A DNA stretch of 24,944 nt, from assembly GCA_025331125.1 (NCBI GenBank), contig JAOALB010000157.1, positions 1 through 24,944 of the forward strand. The letters are read 5' to 3'. Shown here piece after piece: positions 1 through 10,900 of the stretch; position 1 is the stretch's first letter, and the number at the start of each line of letters is the position of its first letter. Below the pieces are notes generated by a model, which was given only the letters and a program-made list of their open reading frames with translations, had not been told where the DNA came from and made no database searches. The position numbers and the translations under genes are program-made. The DNA comes from Mycogone perniciosa (Eukaryota > Ascomycota > Sordariomycetes > Hypocreales > Hypocreaceae).

Positions 1-68
<68 letters not shown>

Positions 69-77
69 TAATAATAA
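1..77. repeat. ATA/TAA trinucleotide microsatellite at the left edge
   Basis: The first 68 bases are an uninterrupted ATA repeat, followed by a slightly degenerate tail to about base 77. No gene overlaps it. Its position exactly at the window edge suggests that the assembly or window ends in this low-complexity tract. Confidence 0.95.
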
Positions 78-3000
78 ATGAAGCCTTCCTTAGGGGTTTG
101 CCAAAAGTGGTAGTATTCCAGGACCCATCGAAATCTTGATCACAAAACAGGATGATAAGGATTCCAAAACCGATGTAAAAGGCGGCGAAGACTGAGAAAA
201 CCTCAGCAATACGAGTAAAAAAAACTCACCTGGACTGACTGTGGTGTGTGCTCATGTACGAAGTACATACCGTAGGGTTGGCTGTTGGTCGAAGCGCATC
301 CACTCTGGCGGGTTCTGAAGTCTCGAACGCCGCAGCATATTTATCCCGGGATTCCAAGGGTCCATTGCCATCATCATGTCGCTCCCCGGACCGTGGTGGC
401 GCTTGTACACAGGCCTCGTCAATTGCTGTGCCTGGTGGGGGCGAGTCACGCACCGTTTCCGCCCTCCTCCCCCCTGGCATCTGGTCCCATTGCTTTGGTT
501 CAGTTTTTCTTTTTGCCCTCTCCGCAGCGCTCTTTGCTTGGTGTGAAAGGGCAACATGGGGGGCAGAATCGGCGGGCAAGCGGTTATACAGGCACAGTTG
601 CTCGTAAACGACGATCAAAGGACTAGGATCAATGCGCCACTCGCTGCTGTCGGTGGGGGAGCCTTCGAGTTCGAGGCTTTGTTGATACTACCTGATACCG
701 CCCACGAAATGCCAGGTCACGCAACAGCCGTCCCGCCTGGATCATCGTCAACGAGTCCCAGAAAATGGCTTTCCAGTCCACCCAGTACTCTGGAACGTCA
801 CCGCATGTGGCTTGCGTTAGGGCTGGAACCACCTCCCAAGTTCCAAGGGCAGCCTCCTTCGGTGAGAGGAGGAGCCTTCACACTACTCGTACCTCGCATG
901 TCTTGTCTTCCGCTCGCCAGGACGGAGGAGGCAGTGTCGTATTGAGTGAAATAAGCAGGATCGGTGATACCGAGGTGTATGATAGTACGGAGCACATATG
1001 CTGGTCAAACATTTCTCCGCACTAGTAGCAGAAATAGTACGTAGTAGTACTCCTAGTAAAGCATTCGCAATCGATCAAGAGATGGTGAACCGCAGACGGC
1101 GTCGTTGAAGGTGGACTCGTAGGGCTTCGTTCCAGCTGTGTGGGAATTCAACATTTCTTTTTCTTGTCATGTTGCAGAGTTGTTGCCTCAATCATGGCTA
1201 GGTAATACTACTTTCCGACGTCAACATTGGTAGGTACTCGCACTACTTTGTAAGTACCTAGTAGTACTCCGTATTAGTGCGAAGTATACCTTGTATGCGA
1301 AGTACTTCGTAGTCATGGCATTTCGATAGAGTGTGGGATCTTATAGCACAAGATGCACATACCTATTCCCACACTCAGCTTCCTTCAACAACGAGATATG
1401 TTGTTCGGGACTGTCATGCATGCATGTGCTCGAGCCGCCATGCTGGGTATCAACATGCAGATGTACTCGTACTCCGTACACGCCACCACGAGTGAAACAA
1501 CAAAAACCGTTGGCCTGGTCCAGGCTTTCGCGTTAAAATTACGAGTACACTCGGAGTGCATCGAAGAATATACATTTAATAATAGTACTACTACGAAGTA
1601 CTCCGTACCACTACTCCGTACTACATATAATATTGTATTAGCGCAAGTTCTCCAATCACCCCGAGATCGTCCTCTTCGGAACTTGCCTTTCCGCAAGCAC
1701 TAGATAGAATAGGAAGGGGCTACAGAGGATGGAATGGGGAGTAAAATGGAGGTACTTTGCACGGAGTCCTACTAGGTATGTATTAGTATCCGTAAATTCG
1801 GCATTTCCTTTCGTTCGGAAAACAAGGGTCTGCCATGGAAAGACCAATCTTCTTGACCTATCAAGCCCACGTCATTAGAACATAGTTAGGACTACTACTA
1901 CTAGTAAGTTAGTACTATCACTCTACTTCGTACTCCTTGTATCATCTATGCCTTGCATGCTTAAGAAGGTACTCTGTAGTGTGTACGAAGTTAGTAGGTA
2001 TTGGAGTTTCGCCAAGCCGGATGCATACTTCCCTCGATTTCCTAGGCATTTCTGAGCAAGACTTGATGCGAGAGATGCACCAAACATGTGCGTGCAGAGC
2101 ATGCAAGGCATTTGTTGGTCAATAGGTAGTAGTAGTATCTATTACCTAGGTACCAGGTAGATTAAGTTGTTTGTCCTCGCGTCTTGTGCATCAATGCGGT
2201 GTACTGTCCCTCGCACGGTACAATCTCCTTGCTTATGGATTCGCTCTTGAGCATTGGCCCCCTAAACAACGTGTGGTATGTAGAAGATGTCACTGTGTAA
2301 TTCGATCCGCTCCGAACACTACCTACCTAGTAGTACGGAGTACTACTCATAGAATCCCCCAGATTTCTGTGCCACTGCAAGTCCTTACCCACTACGGAGT
2401 ACATGCTCTCTGATCGTCAGCTATCTACGAGTATCTCTTTGTCGTTTCCGAGCAGATATCAAGATTGCTTCCTTCTCGGATCGTTCCCGCCATCGCCCGC
2501 CACGGGCTTCCCACGAAGAAACATGATAACAACATTACATACATATATACATATACAATCTCAATTATAGAAGCGCATCGCAGCGCCATTACGGTCAGTG
2601 CTTCGGCACCATCACCAAGTACGACCGCCACTACCACCAGAACCTCTGCTCCTCCCACTTCCTCCCCTCTTTTTCTTTTTCTTCTTCTTCTCTCTCCTCA
2701 CCCACCCCGCTTCCGAGATGTTGCAATACACTGAACTACACTAAAAGGAATCCCGATCTCCATAGCAAGAACCGGCGGCGAGTTACCCGTCTTCCGGAAG
2801 CACCGTTTTTGCACTTCCTCTTTTATGCTGACCCACAATTAGGCGCCTGGCTGGGGTGCTGGTCCTGCTAGTCGTAGCACGAGAACGGCGTAGCACCCTG
2901 CGTACTAAGGTGCTGGGGGGCCTGGTAGCTTTCCGGAGCCCCCATCAGGCCCCCGTTTGGCCCTAGCTTCGCTGAAAGGCCTCCATCCACAGTGGCCCCG

Positions 3001-3190
3001 CAGCGCACCGGGTCCCTAAAGGTTTTAGGCCAGGTAGTATCCAGCATGGCGCTGTGGCCAAAAGTGCGTGGCTACAGAGGTTACTGCCACGAACCCACTA
3101 GCCCAGTACGATTAGTACTTGAACGTACCAATTCATCAGTGCTGGGCGGCCATGGCTAGCTACCTTATGGCTATGGCTACTGAGTACTAA
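78..3190. other. Long gene-free stretch with many short palindrome-like motifs
   Basis: I find no convincing gene in these 3.1 kb. The open frames are short, overlap on both strands, and resemble no family I recognise. About 280-960 is relatively GC-rich and about 1000-2450 is AT-rich. Ten exact copies of TACTCCGTA or TACTTCGTA (either orientation) lie at 257, 1265, 1303, 1470, 1592, 1599, 1612, 1924, 2334 and 2393, with many near-matches between them. A pyrimidine-rich tract covers 2643-2709. The segment from about 2840 to 3190 is again GC-rich and is probably distal promoter of the transcription factor gene. The left part could be upstream DNA of a gene beyond the window, or decayed intergenic sequence. 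Confidence 0.6.
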
Positions 3191-3590
3191 GGCCCATTGC
3201 TCATAGTTCCGCTGGTGTCCCACTTCTCACCACCTCTCACCTTTACGCATCCACACCCTCTCTTCCTCTTTCTATTTTCTCTTTACTTCTTCAAACTGTT
3301 CAGACGTCTTGCCTGCTTGCCGACGCCCAGGGACGACGAGGAGGCAATCCTCAGCGACTGTTGGTGCGCTGGCCTCGAATATCGCGCCAACTAATCCTAT
3401 ATCCGAGGCGAGCAGTGACTGGCAGAGCGAGCGAGCGAGCGAGCGAGCCCTTGTAGGCACGGCGCCGTGGTTGTGCGGAGAGCCCAGAGACTCTGTATGA
3501 GATGAGCAAATGCACATTTTTGGCTCTGTTTCTGTCCTTCATATCCGACCAGAGATTGTCCAGGTTCTTTAACATTGAAAGAGGAAGACC
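3191..3590 (+). promoter_or_regulatory. Promoter and 5' leader of the Zn2Cys6 factor
   Basis: A CT-rich tract (about 3219-3294) precedes the start codon by roughly 300 bases; such tracts commonly lie just upstream of transcription starts in filamentous fungi. The leader contains six perfect copies of GAGC at 3425-3448. It also has three ATGs ahead of the main one: 3497 (two codons), 3502 (48 codons, running past the main ATG in another frame) and 3510 (20 codons, ending at 3572). A leader intron from about GTATGA at 3495 to CAG at 3562 is possible and would remove all three. No TATA box was clear to me. Confidence 0.5.
3425..3448. repeat. (GAGC)6 tetranucleotide repeat
   Basis: Six uninterrupted GAGC units lie in the presumed 5' leader of the transcription factor gene. 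A repeat of this length may vary in copy number between strains. Confidence 0.9.
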
Positions 3591-6500
3591 ATGGCAGACG
3601 GCCGATCCGGCATGCATCTTCACCAATTCCAGGATGCTCGTCGTCTGAGCCTCGACCCCACGTCTCAACAACAACAACTATACCAACAACGTGACGTTTC
3701 TGGCGGCTTACATGCAGAATCGCCGTCTAGTGCCATGATGGGGGTCGCTTCTCACTTCAACGACTTCAACTTCCCGTATGGGGCCCTTTCCGACCAAGCC
3801 GTTATGGTTCCCATGTCAGACAACCACCACTCCGACCCATTCTCGCAACATCCCGCCATGACTCCAGTTATGTCCTCCGTTCCGCCGCCTCATTCTATGA
3901 ACACCATGGCTGGCATGCCTGGACATTCATATATCACTGAACCGGACCCTAAAAGACGCAGCATGGATATCCCCGATGACTCGACGCAAGACAAGACCTC
4001 TCCGGCATCCAACTCACTCGAGGATTCAAACGCCGATGAATTTGGCATGTCTAGTCAAGGCCGTGGCGATGGGACTGACATGGGTGGTAAAGCCAAGGAC
4101 GATACCTCATCTGCTCCTCCTGCCTGGAGCGAGCTCAAGACCAAGGCCGGCAAGGATCGAAAACGTCTACCCCTTGCTTGCATTGCTTGTCGACGCAAAA
4201 AGATCCGATGCTCTGGTGAGAAGCCTGCTTGCAAACACTGCTTGAGGTCGCGCATACCTTGTGTCTACAAGGTTACCACTCGCAAGGCAGCCCCTCGCAC
4301 CGACTACATGGCCATGCTTGACAAGCGGCTTAAGCGCATGGAAGAGCGCATCATCAAGATACTCCCCAAGTCGGAACAGGACTCAGTGTCAGCCATACCT
4401 CGAGCTGTTGTTAAGCCGGCTATCCCAGGCACGGGATCCCTCACATCCACCAAGTCGTCATCAAAAAAGCGCAATGCAGACGAAGCATTTGGCCCGGATC
4501 TCGAGGCATGGGCTAAGGCTCCAAGACCGAATATACCAGATGATAGTGAGGATTCACCAGAGAGTCGGGAAGCTGAAGAGAACCGACTCCTTCAGGAGGG
4601 AAGCGATGCCCTCCCCCCAAAAGATATTCAGGAGCATCTCGCCGAGGTCTTCTTTGACAATGTATACGGCCAAGCCTATTACCTTCTGCATAAGCCAAGT
4701 TACATGCGCAAATTAAAGTAAGCCGATCACAGAGAGGAAAGAGGTCTCCTCTTCCACCTTTCGTCTTAGTCGTTCTGCATCAAGTAATGCTGACTCGTGG
4801 TAGAAATGATACCTTACCTCCCGTGCTGGTTCTGTCTGTGTGTGCCGTCGCGGCACGCTTCGCGGGGAACCCAAAACTCAACTTATCAGGAAAGCAGTGC
4901 ATGCGTGGAGAAGAGTGGGCATCTCATGCTCGGAACATATGTACCAAGCGATACGACTGGCCCAACACTACTATCCTGTCCTGTCTCCTAATTCTAGGCC
5001 TGCATGAGTTTGGAACCTGTCACGGAGGTCGAAGCTGGGCCTTGGGCGGACAGGCAATTCGTATGGCTTTCGCACTTCATCTGCACAAGGATCTGGAATA
5101 CGACCCTCAGTCCCGCAACGGAAACGTCAAGCTGAGCTTCATCGATCGTGAAATCCGTCGTCGCATCATGTGGGCTTGCTTCCTTATGGATCGCTTTAAT
5201 TCGTCTGGGGCTGATCGCCCCATGTTTATCAGGGAGGAGACAATGAAGATCCCACTCCCTGTTTCAGAGAGATACTTTCAATTCGATATGCCTGCTGAGA
5301 CGGAATACCTCGATGGCAGACCCTCGAACCGTGCCCTCCCCGAAGAGGGCCAGATGAAGGAGCCACGAGACAACATGGGGGTCTCCGCTTATACTATTCG
5401 ATCCATCGCTATCTGGGGTCGGATCATTGTATATCTGAACCAAGGCGGGAAAGAACAGGACTTTTACCCCATGTGGAGTGAAAAGTCTGAGTATGCAAAG
5501 CTTGTCCGGGATGCTGAGGAGCTTCTAAGCACTTTACCTGGCTCCATTCAGTATAGTCGCAACAATCTTGACGTACATCGAACTGAGAACACGGCTAGCC
5601 ACTTGTTGTTCCTACATATAGCCATCCAACAAAACTTACTCTTCTTGAATCAGGCAGCCGTGTCCTACTCACAAGATCGAGTTGGCGAGCAAGCGCCAAA
5701 GGATTTTATTCCGCAGTCAAGCGCGAAGACTTATGCAGCCGCCAACAGAATATCAGATCTTCTAAGTGACGCTGAGGACGCACAGTGCAACGTATCAATA
5801 CCATTTGTCGGATACTGCGCCTTTTCTTCAACCACGATCCATATCACAGGCATTTTCTCCGGAAATGGGGCGATGAGAGCTACGGCTGAGGCCAACTGTG
5901 GCGTCAATGTCAAGTTCTTGAGGAGGACGACGAAATATTGGGGCATGTTCCACTGGATGGTAGAGACTATTCGTACCCAATATCGCCATGCTCTTGACAC
6001 CTCTCGCTTGGAAGGTCCCACTAACGGCAGCACGGCATCATCACCAATCTTGGATTATTCCGACTGGTTTAATCAATACCCACATGGGGTTTCAGACACA
6101 GACTACATGGATCCCGCAATGTACAGGAAGAAGGAGAAGGGCGAAGATGGTGTATTGGAATCGAAGCCTGAGTTACAATCGGTGGAGGAGTTCTTCGCAA
6201 CGGTAGGGCCAACACAAAGTACGGAAAACCAGGATGGGTCCCGAGTCGGAGCGTCGAAACGAAAGATGATATCAAAAAAATCAGCTACAACAACGGCTAA
6301 CAAGCCAGACCAGCAGCAATCCGGGCAATCTCCTGGTGGACAATCTGTGTCAGGTCAGATGGCAGGTCAGCAACAGCAGCATCGGCAACATTTGCATCGG
6401 CAGCAGTCTATCGAGAGCCAGCGGAGGTTTTCAGGCCCGACTCTCGGGCAGTCCAATAGCCCTTCGGCCTTCAATCAGCTCGCTGTACCACAGCCCCAGA

Positions 6501-7006
6501 CCCCATCGTACCCGATTATGCCTCCAATCAGTCCTGCCAATGCGCAGCAATTTCCACAGCCCACACCACAGGCAAGCTTTTTCTCCCCTGACGTGTTATC
6601 CATGAACATGGGACAGCAGGCAGACAACATGATGCAGTCAATGGACCGGCATCTCTCTTTTGGAAGCTTTCCTATGGAGTCGGGAGGTGTTGTAGGATCT
6701 CAGAACATGATGAATGGGGTAGCGAGCTGGGAGGGCATGTCGGCAAACGCGACACAAGCCAACGGTCAAGTTCACAATCGACAAGTTGTCAAGGCCAACG
6801 GGATGGATGCCCCACACCCTCACGCGCAGGGACAACTCGATACAATGAATCAACTTGGCACCCAGGACTTGGCTTCGCCTGGATGGTTTCTGCCGCTGGA
6901 GGGTAATCAAGACATGGCTCTTGGAGGAGGTAGTATGGATGCGTTCGCCGGCCTGTATGGTGGCGCCGGCGGAATGACCATAGCTAACCATCACGGAGGC
7001 CTCTAA
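3591..7006 (+). CDS. Zn(II)2Cys6 transcription factor with fungal-specific MHR domain
   Basis: This is a nuclear DNA-binding regulator of the Gal4-type family; target genes are unknown. It has two exons, 3591-4717 and 4804-7006. The 86-bp intron (GTAAGC...branch CTGAC...TAG) restores one 1109-residue frame. The six zinc cysteines are residues 197, 200, 207, 214, 217 and 224, spaced C-X2-C-X6-C-X6-C-X2-C-X6-C. A basic linker and short coiled coil follow at about 239-259. The fungal_trans-type middle homology region spans roughly 345-570 and is interrupted in the DNA by the intron. The cluster sits unusually far in, behind about 190 residues rich in Q, M, H, S and P. The C-terminal third is low complexity, with a Gln-rich stretch near 880-915, typical of activation regions. 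The ATG has a good context (GACCATGG). I recognise the family with confidence but cannot assign the ortholog. Confidence 0.93.
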
Positions 7007-7936
7007 GGTAGCCTTTTGGCTGTCCATTATAACCACCATACCTGATATACCTCCAGGCATTTATATGCCGTGTTTTACTATTAGGACAGGCAAAGGGGGG
7101 GGGGGAGTTCTTGAGGCATTTGGATGATATGAATGGGATATCTGCGGTGTAATGTGGTTACATCATTGAGGAGAGATATGTTTAAATCACGGCTGATGGA
7201 GGGATGATTTGGTGGTGATTTGGGACAGGCGCTTTGTGTGGCAGCTTGAATGGTCGCAATATACCCTGGGAGCATTTTTGGTTATGGACTGGCGCTTAAT
7301 GGAGGGGGTTTGGATACCGCTATCGTTGACGATACCACAATCGCTCAAATACAAGGCCATTGTTGTTGCTTTACTCTACCTCTTATGAAGATGGATCTGT
7401 GAGGTTGGTTGGATGCGTACGAGGTGTTTTGCTTTACTTATTCCTTTCTATCTCATCCTATCTTTGAGTGGTTCTTGGAAGCGTAACAGAACATTGACTA
7501 TGGATCACTACCTCTCAGTTAAGCAGTCTGACATTTCGCCAACTCCAAATAACTATGCATGCATCCAATGATATCCAATGGATTAATGGTAGATAAGAGA
7601 ATAATGTTTTGTCAACTAATACAGTACGGAGTCTGTATCTCACTTCGTAAGAGTAGAAACGACAACAGCATCAACAACACACACACACACATGACAAGAT
7701 CTCATAGTCCAAGACGTCAAAAAGAAAAATCATATCTCCATGCTCATCATTAAAACAACTAGGTTTGATGGAATATACCGTAACGTTTTACTCCGTCACC
7801 AACTCCAACGCTATGCCAAAAAAAAACCAATCACACCGTTCCCCCTTGTCTATCTATCCTATGTACGTACACGACAACCAAGTGTGTAGTTCCATGAGCA
7901 TGCCTTTTCGTTGCTCCCGCGTCCCTTAGGGTTTCA
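7007..7936. other. Convergent intergenic region between transcription factor and separase
   Basis: This 930-bp spacer lies between two tail-to-tail genes and should hold both 3' UTRs. It contains an 11-base G run at 7095-7105, a CA dinucleotide tract at about 7677-7690, and AT-rich sequence with A runs around 7810-7828. I see no conserved open frame or RNA gene. Confidence 0.6.
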
Positions 7937-10900
7937 TCAGTCTCTCCTTTCAATATATACCGGAATTCCGTACAACACCACGGCTGCAGCATTGAGATAC
8001 TTGAAGCGACAGGCGCCTCTTGCTCTTGCTACTGCCTCGGCTAGTGATGAGCCACTCAGATCCTCGTCGCTATGCTCAGAGTAGTCCGACTCGTCATCAC
8101 TCTCGGCACGACTCTTCCCCTTGGCCTTGCTGCTCCCCTTTGCATCTCTATCAAAAGTGCCTCTCGTGAAGAGCCCCCATTCTTCAAAGGTTCGCCCGGC
8201 GAACCGGTCAATGTCTCGATCCGTCACATCCCAGAGGGTGCCTACCACAGCAGGACACCCAGCCATCATGTAGTTCCAGACCGGTCCGTAGCACTCAAAC
8301 TCTCCAGCTTCGGTCAAGGCAGCAGAGCTACATCCCATCAAAAACGTGGCCGGCTTGCACTTCTCCAAGCGACGGATCGTCCTACCACGGATGTATTGTG
8401 CGCCGCTACCGTGGCCAAAGTACACAACGACTTCGGAAGTTGAGAGCGCCCGCTCAAAGACAGCTTCCTCAGGGGCCTTGTTCACGATGCCCTTCCACGA
8501 TCGCAAGTTGGAAAATGCTGGCTCAAAGAAGTTTTGCGTATTGGTGAGGTCAGATGACGGGTTGAGAATGTACGTGCCGGAGTTTGCAGAGACGTAATGA
8601 CCTTGCGGCTCGTCTGTGGACTCCTCGCTTCCTGGCATCTTTGCGTCCTTGATTAACTGTCGGAGACATGCCAGAGAAGGAACCCGAGACACAGCAAGGT
8701 CGTTCATGCATGGTAAAGACTCCCAAGGGAATGCATGCAACGCCTTGTCAAGAACCAGGATTGTGTGCGCGCCATCTTCCCTATCCGCACCTGACTTGGT
8801 TGCGTCATGATATCCTCGCAGAGCATCATAGGTCTCCACAACCATGGCGTCGAAATCAATCTCGTCGTAGGCATTCCGTTCCCCGTGAAACTGAAGAATA
8901 TCCACGACGAAGTAGAGAAGGTCATTGAGTGCCTCGTCAAAGTCACAATCGGGATCTGTTGGGTCTCCTAGACCAATGAAGAGATCAAGAATTCTTGGGT
9001 CAAGAGTAACGGCCTGTGCTTTTGGCGCCTTCTTCCCGCGAACCTTGTTTCGGGAGGGCAGAATTCTGTCGAGCATCTGATGGAAGTTCTTTTGGAAACG
9101 AGCCAACAGATCCGATTGCCGGCAGTGCTGGGAGAAGATGCCCTTGAAGCCCCCCAGCCACGTAGTCTCGATCGTAACCAAGAGGTCCTTCAGTCGCTCG
9201 TCCAAGGCCTCTCGCTCGGCCCACCAAGCACCCCTTTCCCCCTTGGCAGTGAAATCACGGGCAGAGTGGCTGCTCTCGTTTGCTAATCGTATTATTTCCA
9301 AAAGCTCCCCACGGCCATGTTCAAAGTTGAAGACCTCAGAGTCGGCATCTCGAGAATTGGCTCTTTCCAGAGGCAAGCGGAGAATAAAGGGGCTATGTCC
9401 TGCCTGGAATTTAGTAATGCAGAGGTCGTGACGATTGTCACTCAATGACATCGAAATCACGCTCCATTTTTTGGGAATCGAGTTGACATAGTGCTTCTGG
9501 AATTTGGCCATGTCTGCCGTGAACTCAATGTTTGGTTTTTGAACAACGGTCAGGTCAGTGCTGCAAGCGTTTGTTTCAGTCCTGGTCGCTATTAGGGTCT
9601 GTTGCTCCCTTGTCCATGTAATGTTTCGGGCTATATCAACAGCAACAATGGGCAAGCCAGAATGAGATGGCATCTTAGACTTTGAAGCCGATGTTGCTGA
9701 GAGGAAAATAATTGTGCTCTGAAGAAGCGTCGAGATGCGCCGAACCATGCTGCTGTTAGAGCTCGACAGAGCACATGCATGAGCCTCCATGAGCAGCTCT
9801 TGTGCCTGGCTCAACGCGTCCGCAAAAGCAGGAACGCTGCGATCCTTGGGGCCCTTTCGAGCTGCTGCACCACGACCCTTTCGTAGTGGTGACTTAACAG
9901 GGGACATTTTGTCGCATGAGATTCGCTCCACTGAAGCAGAGACAGCGGGGAATGAAATTGTTGAATCCTGCATCACCGAAAACACGGGGTCGGAGATCAT
10001 CTGTTCCATACTATGGCCGATGAGCGATATCGCAGTCATCACTTGCTCCTGCGATAGTACCCCAACGAGTTTCGGCAAATCCTTCAGCTGCTCAAGGGCA
10101 TTCAAAGCCGATGCCCAATCTTTCTGATGGATAAGCCCTAGTGTTCGGGACATGGTGATTGCGGCGAACAGCGATGCTTGGTAAATATCCTTTGGCAACT
10201 GCGCGATCTCCGCCGCTGGGGGTGGTTTTGATTTGGTAGCAGCTCGTCTGGGGGTTTTTGGAACAGCAGGGGCTTTTGCTTTGGTCGTCCTCGTGGCACG
10301 AGTTACCCTTGAGGCGGTAGTGCTTTTGCTCTTCGCAACAGCAGGTTCTGGGGATTCTTGACTCGCAGACTTGCTCGATGGTTCTTCATCTCGACTTAAG
10401 AGATGAGCCGTCTCTTCAGCCGCCTTAAGGAACTCCGTTGCCTTCTCATCCTCCCCAATCTCCCAGTAAAACTCGCCAATTTGCCGTGCAAACCGCACTC
10501 GAGACGATGAAATATCTTGAGGCAATTGGCTCTCGGCATCTTTGTAGAGGGTGAGTGCCTTTGATAATTTTCCCGCTTTGAGATAGACGGAGCCAGTCCA
10601 TGCTGCTACCTGGGCCATATACAGAGAGGATCGGGTGCTCTCGGCAATCTTCCAAGCAGACTCGGCGTAGTAGATGGTTTCCTGAAACATACCAATATGA
10701 GCATACACGGAGGAGATATGCAATAGACAGCGTAGAAGAGGAGATGCTAGACTCCAGAATCGGGGACCGACCACTCGACCCTTTGATGTTTTCACGCCAG
10801 CGTTGTCAGTACTGATTTCGGACAAGCTTGACTCAGGACTGATGCTGGCGTTCAGGGACGGCGATTCCAGTTTCGACCAATCGTGGGAAAGCATGCGCAC

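Noticed and set aside
226..618. Minus-strand 130-codon frame in the GC-rich left region, overlapped by plus-strand frames of similar size
   Set aside because: No family resemblance, no splice or start support, and comparable open frames on the opposite strand indicate base composition rather than coding.
7677..7690. CA repeat as a regulatory element
   Set aside because: A short simple repeat in a convergent 3' spacer; nothing indicates function.
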